Assembly: GCF_000422805.1 (NCBI RefSeq)
Contig: NZ_AUGT01000012.1
Location: forward strand, 1 to 64,000
Origin: Nocardioides halotolerans DSM 19273
GTDB taxonomy: Bacteria > Actinomycetota > Actinomycetes > Propionibacteriales > Nocardioidaceae
DNA length: 64,000 bases
Direction of reading: 5' to 3'
Position 1 is the stretch's first letter. Each line of letters starts with the position of its first letter. The position numbers and the translations under genes are program-made. The notes below the pieces were generated by a model, which worked only from the letters and a program-made list of their open reading frames with translations, was not told the origin of the DNA and made no database searches. Of this stretch, positions 1 through 8,435 are shown one piece after another.

Positions 1-671
1 GCATCATCCTGGCGAGCCCGCCGCTGGACTTCCACGTGTCCGACTCCTACTTCGTGGTCGCGCACTTCCACTACGTCGTCTTCGGCACCGTGGTGTTCGC
101 GATGTTCGCCGGCTTCTACTTCTGGTGGCCGAAGATGACCGGCCGGATGCTCGACGAGCGGCTCGGCAAGGTGCACTTCTGGCTGCTGTTCGTCGGCTTC
201 CACACGACCTTCCTCGTGCAGCACTGGCTGGGTGTGGAGGGCATGGCCCGGCGCTACGCCGACTACCTGCCCGACGACGGCTTCACGACCCTCAACCAGG
301 TCTCGACGATCGGTGCGTTCCTGCTCGGCGCGTCCACGCTGCCGTTCCTCTACAACGTGTGGATCTCCCGCAAGGGGCCGCTGGTCGAGGTCGACGACCC
401 GTGGGGCTGGGGCCGCTCGCTCGAGTGGGCGACGTCCTGCCCGCCGCCGCGCCACAACTTCGTCACGATCCCGCGGATCCGGTCCGAGTCGCCGGCCTTC
501 GACCTGCACCACCCGGAGATCGCAGCCATCGAGCTCGAGGAGAACGACGCGGCCGCCGAGGGCAGGCCCGCCGACGCGCCCGACATGGAGGGTCGCGACA
601 ACCTCGTGGCCGACCACAACACGCGGTCCGACGCCGACCCCGACGAGTCCACGGAGGATGAGGGCCGATGA
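1..671 (+). CDS. ctaD: Cytochrome c oxidase subunit I, C-terminal part (5' end outside window)
   Basis: This is the last 222 residues of the aa3-type cytochrome c oxidase catalytic subunit, which reduces oxygen to water and pumps protons in the inner membrane. The reading frame is open from base 3 and begins inside the protein. The visible segment holds the [12 protein letters not shown] motif, whose histidines in this family ligate heme a and heme a3 (family knowledge), followed by the last transmembrane helices. A long, acidic, hydrophilic tail after about residue 140 (rich in E, D and P) is typical of actinobacterial CtaD. The stop codon overlaps the start of ctaF by 4 bp (ATGA), so the two are translationally coupled. 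The start of the gene lies outside the window. Confidence 0.96.
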   Translation, partial: IILASPPLDFHVSDSYFVVAHFHYVVFGTVVFAMFAGFYFWWPKMTGRMLDERLGKVHFWLLFVGFHTTFLVQHWLGVEGMARRYADYLPDDGFTTLNQVSTIGAFLLGASTLPFLYNVWISRKGPLVEVDDPWGWGRSLEWATSCPPPRHNFVTIPRIRSESPAFDLHHPEIAAIELEENDAAAEGRPADAPDMEGRDNLVADHNTRSDADPDESTEDEGR

Positions 672-1084
672 AGGCCGAGGCCTGGATCTTCGGCGCCTGC
701 ACGATCTTCCTCGTGCTGGTGACCCCGGCGTACTGGCTGGTGACCGACGCGAGCGACCACGGCGGCGACTGGACCGGCACGTCGGCGCTGGTGATGACCA
801 CGCTGCTGACGCTGATGGTGACCATCTACCTCGGCTTCCACGCCAAGCGGATGGACCCGCGGCCCGAGGACCGCTCCGACGCGCTGATCGCCGACGGAGC
901 CGGCGAGCTGGGGTTCTTCCCGCCGTACTCCTGGTGGCCGATGTGGACCGCCCTCACCCTCGGCGTCTGCGTCTTCGGCATCGCCGCCGGCGCCTGGTGG
1001 CTCTTCATCATCGGTGGGCTGCTCGGCGCGATGGCGCTGGTCGGCTGGATCTTCGAGTACTACCGGGGTGAGCACGCTCACTAG
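668..1084 (+). CDS. ctaF: Cytochrome c oxidase subunit IV (actinobacterial CtaF)
   Basis: A 138-residue membrane protein with two N-terminal helices, a polar loop around residues 58-80 ([13 protein letters not shown]) and two more helices near the C terminus. The length, four-helix layout and the FFPPYSWWP motif at about residue 85 match the small subunit IV found only in actinobacterial aa3 oxidases, where it stabilises the bc1-aa3 supercomplex. It overlaps ctaD by 4 bp and ends the operon here. The next gene on this strand starts about 130 bp downstream with its own promoter-like sequence. Confidence 0.93.
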   Translation: MKAEAWIFGACTIFLVLVTPAYWLVTDASDHGGDWTGTSALVMTTLLTLMVTIYLGFHAKRMDPRPEDRSDALIADGAGELGFFPPYSWWPMWTALTLGVCVFGIAAGAWWLFIIGGLLGAMALVGWIFEYYRGEHAH

Positions 1085-1216
1085 GCGCAACTCAGTGCCG
1101 CCACACGCCGTCTGAACGACATGCGTGATTTCGTGGGTTGTCTGCGCCACCGTCTACTCTGGAAGCGTCCGAGCCGGACGGTTCGGGCGTCTTCGTGGGA
1201 GCTCTGGGAGTCGAGC

Positions 1217-2485
1217 ATGTCCTCTCGCACTCGTCGGGTGCGCGGCCTGGTGGTCCTGTCCGCCCTGCTGCTGGGCGTGTCGATGCTGAGCGCCTGCGAC
1301 AACGGCGACGACATCGCGGGCGGCGGGTCGGCCGACGACACCACCGGCGCCTCCGCCGGCAGCGACGCGTCGTCCGGCGGCTCCGACGACTCCTCCGACT
1401 CCGACGACGACGCCGAGGTCGGCACGGTCTCGACCAACATCAAGCGCAAGGCCGACGTCCCGGTCTCCACGCGGCTCCAGGTCTTCGCCCACCACGGCCG
1501 GCTCAGCACCGTCACGGTGAGCGGGTCCGGCGAGGTCGGCGCACTGACCGGCGCGATCGCCGGTGACGGCAGCGCCTGGAAGGCCGACGACCTGCTCGAG
1601 CCCGGCACGACGTACACCGTCAAGGCGAGCGTCCGCGGCGACGACGGCGACCTGGTCACCAAGCGCCAGAAGTTCACGACCCAGGCGCTGTCGCTGTCGC
1701 AGCAGACCTACCCGTCGGTGGCGCCGCTGCCCGGCGAGACCGTCGGCGTCGGCATGCCGGTGATCGTGAGCTTCGACGTGCCGGTCACCGACCGCGCCAA
1801 CATCGAGAAGCACCTCCACGTCACCACTGCGCCCGAGCAGCCCGGCACCTGGCACTGGATCAGCGACAGCGAGGTCCACTACCGGCCGAAGAAGTACTGG
1901 AAGACCGGCACCCAGGTCGACGTCGACGTCGACATCAACGGTGTCGACGCCGGCAACGGCATCTACGGCCAGGAGGACCGCGACGTCCAGTTCCAGGTCG
2001 GCGACGCCCACGTCTACAAGGTCGACACCCGCACCGACCAGATGAAGGTCTTCTCCAACGGCAAGCTGCTCCGCACGATCCCGATCACGACCGGCCAGCA
2101 GCCCAAGTTCACGACCCGCTCGGGCATCAAGGTCATCATCGAGAAGTTCGACTCCAAGCGGATGAACTCCGAGACCGTCGGCATCCCCGTCGACAGCGCC
2201 GACGGCTACGACATCGACAACGTCCAGTGGGCCATGCGCGTCACCTACTCCGGCGAGTTCCTCCACGCCGCCCCGTGGTCGGTCGGCTCCCAGGGCCACG
2301 CCAACGTCTCCCACGGCTGCACCGGCATGAGCACCGACAACGCCGACTGGCTCTACCACATGACCATCCGCGGCGACGTCGTCGACTACGTCGGCACCGA
2401 CCGCCCGATGGAGCCCACCAACGGCTACGGCGACTGGAACATCCCCTGGTCGGAGTACCAGCAGGGCTCCGCCCTCGTCGGCTGA
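1217..2485 (+). CDS. Lipoprotein L,D-transpeptidase (Ig-like plus YkuD domain)
   Basis: A 422-residue cell-wall enzyme predicted to make 3-3 cross-links between peptidoglycan stem peptides outside the membrane. The chosen ATG follows a GGGAG ribosome site by six bases and gives a clean lipoprotein signal ending in LSAC (lipobox, cysteine near residue 26). An Asp/Ser/Gly-rich linker follows (about 27-70), then Ig-like domains (about 80-260) and the YkuD catalytic domain with the SHGC motif; the catalytic cysteine is about residue 368 within SHGCTGMS. This arrangement matches mycobacterial LdtB/LppS-type proteins. A possible -10 element TACTCT lies at 1155-1160. An in-frame upstream ATG at 1121 is less likely because it would bury the signal peptide. 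It sits between two respiratory operons, with no visible functional link to either. Confidence 0.9.
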   Translation: MSSRTRRVRGLVVLSALLLGVSMLSACDNGDDIAGGGSADDTTGASAGSDASSGGSDDSSDSDDDAEVGTVSTNIKRKADVPVSTRLQVFAHHGRLSTVTVSGSGEVGALTGAIAGDGSAWKADDLLEPGTTYTVKASVRGDDGDLVTKRQKFTTQALSLSQQTYPSVAPLPGETVGVGMPVIVSFDVPVTDRANIEKHLHVTTAPEQPGTWHWISDSEVHYRPKKYWKTGTQVDVDVDINGVDAGNGIYGQEDRDVQFQVGDAHVYKVDTRTDQMKVFSNGKLLRTIPITTGQQPKFTTRSGIKVIIEKFDSKRMNSETVGIPVDSADGYDIDNVQWAMRVTYSGEFLHAAPWSVGSQGHANVSHGCTGMSTDNADWLYHMTIRGDVVDYVGTDRPMEPTNGYGDWNIPWSEYQQGSALVG

Positions 2486-2515
2486 ACGTCGACCCGGCTT
2501 GGGTCTAACCGCTGC

Positions 2516-2875
2516 CGGGGGGAGCGGTCAGTAGGCAACCTGCGGACCCCGTTTTCGGGGTGGTGGGGTTGCGGGCTGACCGCTGGGTGGTGGCCCGGGC
2601 GCGTGGGCGGTCAGTAGGCAACCTGCGGACCCCGTTTCGGCGTGGTGGGGTTGCGGGCTGACCGCTGGGTGGTGGCCCGGGCGCGTGGGCGGTCAGTAGG
2701 CAACCTGCGAACCCCGATTTCGAGGTGGTGGGGTTGCGCGCTGACCGCTGGGTGGTGGCCCGGGCGTGCGAGCGGTCAGTGGGCAACCTCTGAGGTCGGG
2801 ATTCGAGGGGCGGGGGTTGCGGGCTGACCGCTGGGTGGTGGCCCGGGCGGGCGAGCGGTCAGTAGGCAACCTGTC
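2516..2875. repeat. Left tandem array of 82-83 bp hairpin repeats
   Basis: GCGGTCAGTRGGCAACC recurs at 2524, 2607, 2689, 2772 and 2855, a period of 82-83 bp. Each later copy is preceded by the near reverse complement GGTTGCGSGCTGACCGCTG. Each unit can therefore fold into a hairpin with a 6-bp outer stem (GGTTGC/GCAACC), a small internal loop and an 8-bp inner stem (CTGACCGC/GCGGTCAG) around a G-rich loop (GGGTGGTGGCCCGGGC). The first unit is a degenerate half. Units are separated by about 24 bases that are similar but not identical between copies, for example a CCCCGTTTTCGGGG mini-palindrome in the first. No open frame here resembles a gene. A related array with a different loop and spacer family lies at 3971-4404. 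Confidence 0.9.
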
Positions 2876-2998
2876 CTGCGCCGAGATGCCGCGTGGGGGT
2901 GGCCACCGATCGCGCACATGCTGCGTCCGCTAGGAGATCCTCCACAGGTGCCGAACGGCGCCCAGCACTGAGAGGCCGGCTGGCGTTCGATCAGCGGC

Positions 2999-3943
2999 AT
3001 GAGCGATGACGTGATACTCGGGCCGTTCACGCGAGCCCAGGGCAAGGCCATGGGAGTGACTTCCAGGATGCTCCAAGGGCCGCGCTTCGAGCGGCTGCAC
3101 CCGAGGGTCTGGAAGTCCACCGACCACGAGATGACGGACGAAGACTGGCTGCTCGCGGCGCGACTGGCTCTCCCGAAGGACGCCCACCTCACGGGCATCA
3201 CCCGTCTGCAGCAGCTGGGGCTCCACTACGGACCGCGACGCCCGTTCAGGTTCGTCGTCGATCGCGATGTCCATCGAGTGGTGACCCAGGTCTTCCTCCA
3301 CCGTACGAAGAAGCTGCCGCCCGTCGACGAGGACGGAGTGTGCGTCGAGGCCGCCTTCATCTCCTACTGCTCGCTGTCCCGGGTGATCGACGCGATGAAG
3401 GTCGGAGACTGGCTGCTGCACAACGGCCACATGGACCTCCGTCGGCTCGAGGCGCTTGCGGTAGCGGAGCCGTGGCGAGCGGGAGCCCAGGAAGCGATGT
3501 GGATCCTGCCGCACCTCGATCCCAGGTCCCGATCGATGAAGGAGACGGAGCTTCGAGCGATCCTGACCTTTGCGGGCCTCCCGCGACCCGAGTGCAATGC
3601 CGAGCTCGGCATCTCGGAGGCACAGCGACTCTTCGGCGATCTGGTCTATCGCGAGTGGCGGACGATCGTTGAGTACGAAGGCGAGCAACATCAGGACGAC
3701 CGCGCGCAGTACTCCAGCGACATCGACAGGTACGAGCTGCTCCGGGACCACGACCGGTCGTACGTCCTGGTGACCAAGGAACGGCTGGCCAACCCCAGGG
3801 CGGTGGTGCTCCAGGTCGACCGCACCTTGCGTCGCAACGGGTACGACGGCCCAGCTCCCGTGTTCGGCGAGCGCTGGAAACAGCTGTTCGGGTCGCTCTC
3901 GATAGCTGTCGGCCCTCGCGAGTACCCGCGAGCCGCTGGCTGA
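2999..3943 (+). CDS. DUF559/Vsr-like nuclease-domain protein with N-terminal AbiEi-like wing-helix
   Basis: A 314-residue soluble protein. The N terminus (about 1-75, including FTRAQGKAMGVTSRML and HPRVWKST) resembles the helix-turn-helix domain annotated as AbiEi antitoxin-like in actinobacteria. The C terminus (about 190-290) resembles the DUF559 endonuclease fold: an ELRAILTFAGLPRPECN segment, then GDLVYREWRTIVEYEGEQHQ, where the D, E and acidic-G-x-Q-H residues fit a PD-(D/E)XK/Vsr-type active site. Such proteins occur in many scattered copies in Nocardioides-like genomes and have no proven role. No toxin partner lies next to it, so I do not call it an antitoxin. It is flanked closely on both sides by hairpin-repeat arrays. 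No ribosome site is evident before the ATG, and the start is moderately certain. Confidence 0.72.
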   Translation: MSDDVILGPFTRAQGKAMGVTSRMLQGPRFERLHPRVWKSTDHEMTDEDWLLAARLALPKDAHLTGITRLQQLGLHYGPRRPFRFVVDRDVHRVVTQVFLHRTKKLPPVDEDGVCVEAAFISYCSLSRVIDAMKVGDWLLHNGHMDLRRLEALAVAEPWRAGAQEAMWILPHLDPRSRSMKETELRAILTFAGLPRPECNAELGISEAQRLFGDLVYREWRTIVEYEGEQHQDDRAQYSSDIDRYELLRDHDRSYVLVTKERLANPRAVVLQVDRTLRRNGYDGPAPVFGERWKQLFGSLSIAVGPREYPRAAG

Positions 3944-3970
3944 CAGCCGGACCGATCCGGGGTGGCAGTC

Positions 3971-4404
3971 GAGGTTGCTGGCTGACCGCTGCTCTGCCCG
4001 CGCCCCGGGGTGGCGGTCAGTGGGCAACCTCACCGGCCGTCGCGAGGCTGTCCGAGGTTGCTGGCTGACCGCTGCCCGGCCCGCGCCCCGGGGTGGCGGT
4101 CAGTGGGCAACCTGGCGGGGCGTCGAGAGGGTGTTCGAGGTTGCTGGTTGACCGCTGGCCTGCCCGCCCCACGGGGTGGCGGTCAGTGGGCGACCTGGCG
4201 GGACGTCGTCGGGGTGTTCGAGGTTGCTGGCTGACCGCTGCGCGGCCCGCGCCCCGGGTGGCGGTCAGTAGGCAACCTCGCGGGGCGTCGAGAGGGTGTT
4301 CGAGGTTGCTGGCTGACCGCTGCCCGGCCCGCACCCCGGGGTGGCGGTCACTGACCAACCTCACCGGCCGTCGCGAGGCAGTCCGACGTTGCTGGCTGAC
4401 CGCT
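3971..4404. repeat. Right tandem array of 82-83 bp hairpin repeats
   Basis: GCGGTCA occurs at 4013, 4096, 4179, 4261 and 4343 (period 82-83 bp). Each is paired with an upstream AGGTTGCTGGYTGACCGCTG, and a sixth half unit lies at about 4385-4404. The units form hairpins of about 59 bp with a 7-bp outer stem (AGGTTGC/GCAACCT), a 3x3 internal loop and the same 8-bp inner stem as the left array, but the loop is C-rich (CCCGCGCCCCGGGG). Spacers are about 24 bp and fall into two families: CACCGGCCGTCGCGAGG-type (first and last) and CGGGGCGTCGAGAGGG-type (middle three). Copies 3 and 5 carry substitutions in the stem. This fills the region between the DUF559 gene and the qcr terminator; no coding sequence is supported here. 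Confidence 0.9.
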
Positions 4405-4430
4405 CGCCCGGGCAGGGGGCGCCCACGAAA

Positions 4431-4469
4431 CACGACGGCCCGCCCCCAACCAGGGAGCGGGCCGTCGTG
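4431..4469 (-). terminator. Rho-independent-type terminator hairpin after qcrB
   Basis: A perfect 13-bp stem (CACGACGGCCCGC at 4431-4443 with its complement at 4457-4469) and a 13-base loop, starting 13 bp past the qcrB stop codon. No long U tract follows, which is usual in high-GC actinobacteria. It would end the ctaE-qcrCAB transcript and also separate it from the repeat array. Confidence 0.8.
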
Positions 4470-4481
4470 GTCGAACGTCGG

Positions 4482-6245
4482 TCAGTCGTCGGCGCGGAGC
4501 TTCTCGCCTTCGACCAGGTGGTGGCCGTCGAACTGGTGTCCGTCGGCGGCGTGGCCCTCCATCGGGGCCTGGAGCTCGTGCTCGTGCTCGGCGTGGTGGT
4601 GCGCCGCCTCGAGCTCCGCGGTGGACGGCTTCTGGACGTTGTCGGCGTACATGAGCTTCCGCAGGCGGTGGCGTACGCCGGCGAGCCGCGAGGCGAGGCC
4701 GCCCTGGGGCTCGACTCCGTTGGCGTCGGGGCCACCGGGCAGCTCGCCCAGCACGTCGGGGTCGCGGTCGCGAGCCGTCAGCGTGTAGGCGCGCGCCGGG
4801 GAGAGCGGCAGGTGCCGCTCGGTGTAGCCACCCTCGGGGGAGCGCATGATGATGCCGGTCTCGTAGCCGTGCAGGAGGTCCTGCTCGTCCTTGCGCTGGA
4901 GCGAGATGCACCAGCGCCTGGTGATCATGAAGGCGATCACCGGGCCGATGAACACAGCGGCACGCATGAAGTACGTGATCTGGTTGATCGACAGGTGCAG
5001 CCGGATCGCGATGATGTCGTTGCCGCCGGCCGCCCAGAAGAGGCCGTACATCGTCATCAGCGCCACCATCGTGGCCGTGCGGGTCGGGGCGTTGCGCGGC
5101 CGCTGGAGCAGGTGGTGGTCGCGCTTGTCACCGGTGATCCACGACTCGATGAACGGCAGCATCAGCAGGATCGTGAACATCAGCATCGGGAGCACGATGA
5201 TCGGCAGCAGCACGTTCCAGGAGATCGTGTGGTGCCAGATGTGCGTCTCGAGGTTGGGCATGATCCGCAGCGCGCCGTCCGGCCAGCCCATGTACCAGTC
5301 GGGCTGGGAGCCCGCGGTCACCTTGGACGGGTCGTAGGGCCCGTACATCCACACCGGGTTGATCGACAGCAGGCCGCCCATCAGCGCGGTGGTGCCGAAC
5401 ACGATGAAGAAGAACCCGCCGGCCTTCGCGGCGTAGACCGGCAGCATCGGGAAGCCGACGACGTTCTGCTCGGTGCGGCCGGGGCCGGGCCACTGGGTGT
5501 GCTTGTGGTAGACGAGCAGCAGCATGTGCGCGGTGATCAGCGCCAGCAGCAGGCCCGGGATCAGCAGCACGTGGATGATGAACAGGCGCGGGATGATGTC
5601 GGTGCCGGGGAACTCGCCCCCGAAGAGGAAGAACGACATGTAGGTGCCGACGATCGGCTGCGACTTCAAGAAGCCGTCGGCGGCGCGGATGCCGGTGCCG
5701 GAGAGCAGGTCGTCGGGGAGCGAGTAGCCCGTGAACCCCTCGAGCGTGCCGAGCAGCAGCAGCAGCGCGCCGATCGCCCAGTTGAGCTCGCGCGGCTTGC
5801 GGTGCGCGCCGGTGAAGAACACCCGCAGCAGGTGGACCATCATCGAGGCGACGAAGAGCATGGCCGCCCAGTGGTGGATCTGCCGCATGAGCAGACCACC
5901 GCGTACGTCGAACGACAGCCGCAGCGCGGAGGCGAAGGCCTCGGACATCTCGACGCCGCGCAGCTGGGCGTAGCTGCCTTCGTAGGTCGTCTCGCCCATG
6001 CTCGGGTTGAACCACAGGCTCAGGAACACGCCGCTGAGCAGCAGGACCACGAAGCTCCACAGGGCGATCTCGCCCAGCATGAACGACCAGTGGTCGGGGA
6101 AGACCTTGCGCAGGTTCTTCTTGGCCAGGGTGGCGAGACCCAGGCGGTCGTCGGCCCACTCGGCGATCGCACCCGCCCGGTTCGGCTTCTTGGCGGTGGC
6201 GGCGGTCGAGTTCGTCTCGGCGACCTTGCTGGTGTCGATGCTCAT
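4482..6245 (-). CDS. qcrB: Cytochrome bc1 complex cytochrome b subunit
   Basis: A 587-residue multi-helix membrane protein carrying the quinol oxidation and reduction sites of the bc1 complex. The paired heme ligands appear as IHHWAAMLFVASMMVHLLRVFF in one helix and FIIHVLLIPGLLLALITAHML in another. The ef-loop region around NPVWMYGPYDPSKVTAGSQPDWYMGWPDG fits the quinol site (PDWY in place of PEWY, as in other Actinobacteria). The long cytosolic C-terminal extension past about residue 440 is typical of actinobacterial QcrB. It is the last gene of the ctaE-qcrC-qcrA-qcrB operon, 21 bp after qcrA, and is followed by a strong hairpin. Confidence 0.96.
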   Translation of the reverse strand: MSIDTSKVAETNSTAATAKKPNRAGAIAEWADDRLGLATLAKKNLRKVFPDHWSFMLGEIALWSFVVLLLSGVFLSLWFNPSMGETTYEGSYAQLRGVEMSEAFASALRLSFDVRGGLLMRQIHHWAAMLFVASMMVHLLRVFFTGAHRKPRELNWAIGALLLLLGTLEGFTGYSLPDDLLSGTGIRAADGFLKSQPIVGTYMSFFLFGGEFPGTDIIPRLFIIHVLLIPGLLLALITAHMLLLVYHKHTQWPGPGRTEQNVVGFPMLPVYAAKAGGFFFIVFGTTALMGGLLSINPVWMYGPYDPSKVTAGSQPDWYMGWPDGALRIMPNLETHIWHHTISWNVLLPIIVLPMLMFTILLMLPFIESWITGDKRDHHLLQRPRNAPTRTATMVALMTMYGLFWAAGGNDIIAIRLHLSINQITYFMRAAVFIGPVIAFMITRRWCISLQRKDEQDLLHGYETGIIMRSPEGGYTERHLPLSPARAYTLTARDRDPDVLGELPGGPDANGVEPQGGLASRLAGVRHRLRKLMYADNVQKPSTAELEAAHHHAEHEHELQAPMEGHAADGHQFDGHHLVEGEKLRADD

Positions 6246-6266
6246 GGCTGCCTACTCCGCTTCCGG

Positions 6267-7412
6267 CTACTTGCTCGTGCTCTGCTGGGAGTCGCGCTCC
6301 CAGTAGCTCGGGCCGACGGGTTCCTTGAAGTCGCTCTGCGCCACCAGGTAGCCCTCGTCGTTGACCATGAGGGGGAGCTGGGGGAGCGGGCGGGCCGCCG
6401 GGCCGAAGACCACCTTCGCGGCGTCGGCGAGGTCGAACGTCGACTGGTGGCACGGGCACAGCAGGTGGTGGGTCTTGCGCTCGTTGAGCGAGATCGGGCA
6501 GCCCACGTGGGTGCAGATCTTGGAGTAGCAGAGGATGCCGTCGACGGCCCAGTCCTCGCGGCCCTTGGCCGGCTTGTTCTCGTCGGGGTCCATCCGGATC
6601 AGCACGACCGCGGCCTTCGACTTGGCGATCTGGAGGTGAACGCCCTCCAGCACGTGCTCGCCGTCCTCGTCGACCTCGAAGATGATCTCGGGCTCGGCGT
6701 TGATCAGGTCGCCGATCTCGAGGTCGCCCGGACGGATCGGCGTGCCAACCACGTCGCGGACCACGCGCATGCCAGAGGTCCAGACGGTGTGCTCGAGCCC
6801 TGCGCCGGGGTACGCCGCCTCGTCGATCACCTCGGCGTTGGTCTTGCCGAGGTCCTTGAGCAGCACGACGACGGGCGCGAGGAGCACGCCGACCGAGAGC
6901 AGCAGCGAGTTGCGGACCAGCGGGCGCCGGGCGATGCCGGACTCCTCGGCACCGAGGTTGAGCACCCGGACGGTCTCGGTGCGGTCCTCGTCGGACGAGC
7001 GCGCGGGGTGGCGCATCTCGACGATCTCGTGGTCGCCCATCAGCTTGCGGGCCCACTGGATCAGGCCGATGCCGATGAACATCAGCGCGAGGCCGAGCGA
7101 GACGCCGAGGGCGACGTTGGACGCACCCAGGCCGAAGACCGTCTGGACCGTCTCGCCGTCGCCGCCGCCGTTGACGTCGAAGACGAGGTAGGAGACGACG
7201 AAGAGCACCGCGCAGACCGCGGACAGCCCGAAGAGGGTCGCGACCTGCCGCTCCGCCCGACGCTCGGCCTTGGGGTCGACGTCGGTCGGCCGCCAGGCGT
7301 GCTCGGGCAGCCCGGGGTTGACGATCGGCTCGTCGGGGACGAGCGAGGTGTCCGGCGCGGACGCGTCGTCGTTGCCCGGCTCGGCGGGGAGGTGGCTGTG
7401 CTCGTCGGTCAT
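6267..7412 (-). CDS. qcrA: Cytochrome bc1 complex Rieske iron-sulfur subunit
   Basis: A 381-residue Rieske protein that takes electrons from quinol in QcrB. The [2Fe-2S] ligand boxes are CTHVGC (Cys300, His302) and CPCH (Cys319-His322), with the two extra cysteines that form the stabilising disulfide. Three hydrophobic segments lie before the Rieske domain (about residues 60-85, 100-120 and 165-185), as in actinobacterial QcrA rather than the single anchor of proteobacteria. The N-terminal 50 residues are acidic and likely cytosolic. It overlaps the qcrC stop by 4 bp (ATGA). Confidence 0.95.
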   Translation of the reverse strand: MTDEHSHLPAEPGNDDASAPDTSLVPDEPIVNPGLPEHAWRPTDVDPKAERRAERQVATLFGLSAVCAVLFVVSYLVFDVNGGGDGETVQTVFGLGASNVALGVSLGLALMFIGIGLIQWARKLMGDHEIVEMRHPARSSDEDRTETVRVLNLGAEESGIARRPLVRNSLLLSVGVLLAPVVVLLKDLGKTNAEVIDEAAYPGAGLEHTVWTSGMRVVRDVVGTPIRPGDLEIGDLINAEPEIIFEVDEDGEHVLEGVHLQIAKSKAAVVLIRMDPDENKPAKGREDWAVDGILCYSKICTHVGCPISLNERKTHHLLCPCHQSTFDLADAAKVVFGPAARPLPQLPLMVNDEGYLVAQSDFKEPVGPSYWERDSQQSTSK

Positions 7413-8416
7413 GCCGCAGCCTCGTCCTTCCTTCTCGAGGTGCGTGCGGTGTGGGCGGCGATCCAGGTCGCGAAGCAGACCAGCGAGCCGATGCCGACGA
7501 TCCAGGCGAACATGCCCTCGCTCACCGGGCCCATGCCGCCGAGGTCGAAGCCGCCGTACTGCGGCTGCTCGCGCAGGGAGTAGAGGTAGGCGATGACGTC
7601 ACGCTTCTCCTCGGGCGAGAGGTTGCCGTTGGAGAAGGTGTCCATCTGGCCCGGGCCGGTCAGCAGCGCCTCGTAGATGTGCTTGGCGCTGGTGTCGCTC
7701 AGGTTGGGGGCGTTGCCGCCGCGCGGCATCGCGCCGCCCTTGCCGGCGAAGTTGTGGCACGCCGTGCAGTTGGTGAGGAAGATCTGCCCACCGCGGGAGA
7801 CGGCCTCCTCGCGCTCCTCCTCCGACAGCCCGGCCAGGCTGTAGTCGGAGGGGTCGGGGACCGACGGGCCGGGCCCGAGGCTCGCGACGAACGCCGCCAG
7901 GGCCTTGATCTCCTCGTCGCTGTAGGTCACCGGCTTGGTGGGGTTCTGGGCGCCCGGCTGGGCGGCGGGCATCCGCCCGGTGCCGACCTGGAAGTCGACC
8001 GCGGCGGCGCCCACGCCGGCCAGGGCGGGCCCGAGCTGGTCGCCCTCGAGGGTGGTGATGCCCTCGCCGTTCTGTCCGTGGCAGGTCGAGCAGCCGACGA
8101 GGAACAGGTTGCGCCCGGTCTCGACGAGCTCCTCGTCGCTGCTGGCCGAGCCGGCCGACGACGAGGGCGCGAACGCCGCGTAGAGGGTGCCGGTCAGCAT
8201 CAGTCCGAGGACCATCAGCGCGAGCCCCGCGACGGGACGGCGGCGGTGGCGGGACAGGCGACCGGCGAGTCCGTTGAGGGAACGCCGGACGGACCAGGGC
8301 CGGGACTCCCGCACCGCGCGGGCGACGGTCTGGCCGAGCACGGCCACCGAGACGAGGGCGCCGACCAGGCCGGCGGCGACCAGGCCGAGGAACAAGTAGA
8401 GGAAGAGAGTGCTCAT
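7409..8416 (-). CDS. qcrC: Diheme cytochrome c subunit of the bc1 complex
   Basis: This protein relays electrons from the Rieske centre to the aa3 oxidase, replacing a soluble cytochrome c. Two CxxCH heme sites are visible: CSTCH (about residue 110) and CTACH (about residue 217). A C-terminal anchor helix lies in the last 50 residues (MFAWIVGIGSLVCFATWIA). The ORF from ATG 8416 (335 aa) has an additional N-terminal helix (LFLYLFLGLVAAGLVGALVSV) before the usual one (VAGLALMVLGLMLTGTLY), so it is about 50 residues longer than the common form. A GTG at codon 35 could be an alternative start, but no ribosome site supports it. It is 19 bp downstream of ctaE. Confidence 0.93.
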   Translation of the reverse strand: MSTLFLYLFLGLVAAGLVGALVSVAVLGQTVARAVRESRPWSVRRSLNGLAGRLSRHRRRPVAGLALMVLGLMLTGTLYAAFAPSSSAGSASSDEELVETGRNLFLVGCSTCHGQNGEGITTLEGDQLGPALAGVGAAAVDFQVGTGRMPAAQPGAQNPTKPVTYSDEEIKALAAFVASLGPGPSVPDPSDYSLAGLSEEEREEAVSRGGQIFLTNCTACHNFAGKGGAMPRGGNAPNLSDTSAKHIYEALLTGPGQMDTFSNGNLSPEEKRDVIAYLYSLREQPQYGGFDLGGMGPVSEGMFAWIVGIGSLVCFATWIAAHTARTSRRKDEAAA

Positions 8417-8435
8417 CGAGGTGATCTGCTCGTCC

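Noticed and set aside
2999..3943. AbiEi antitoxin of a type IV toxin-antitoxin pair
   Set aside because: Only the N-terminal region resembles that domain; the C-terminal nuclease-like region and lack of an AbiEii partner make an antitoxin call unsafe.
2516..4404. CRISPR-like look of the regularly spaced arrays
   Set aside because: The repeated unit is a 59-bp hairpin, not a 25-40 bp repeat, the 24-base spacers resemble each other rather than being unique, and no cas genes are present.
4341..7583. Very long open frame on the plus strand across the qcr genes (1080 codons)
   Set aside because: It is antisense to qcrB and qcrA, which carry clear heme, quinol and Rieske motifs; its own translation is Arg/Gly/Val/Asp-rich shadow sequence.
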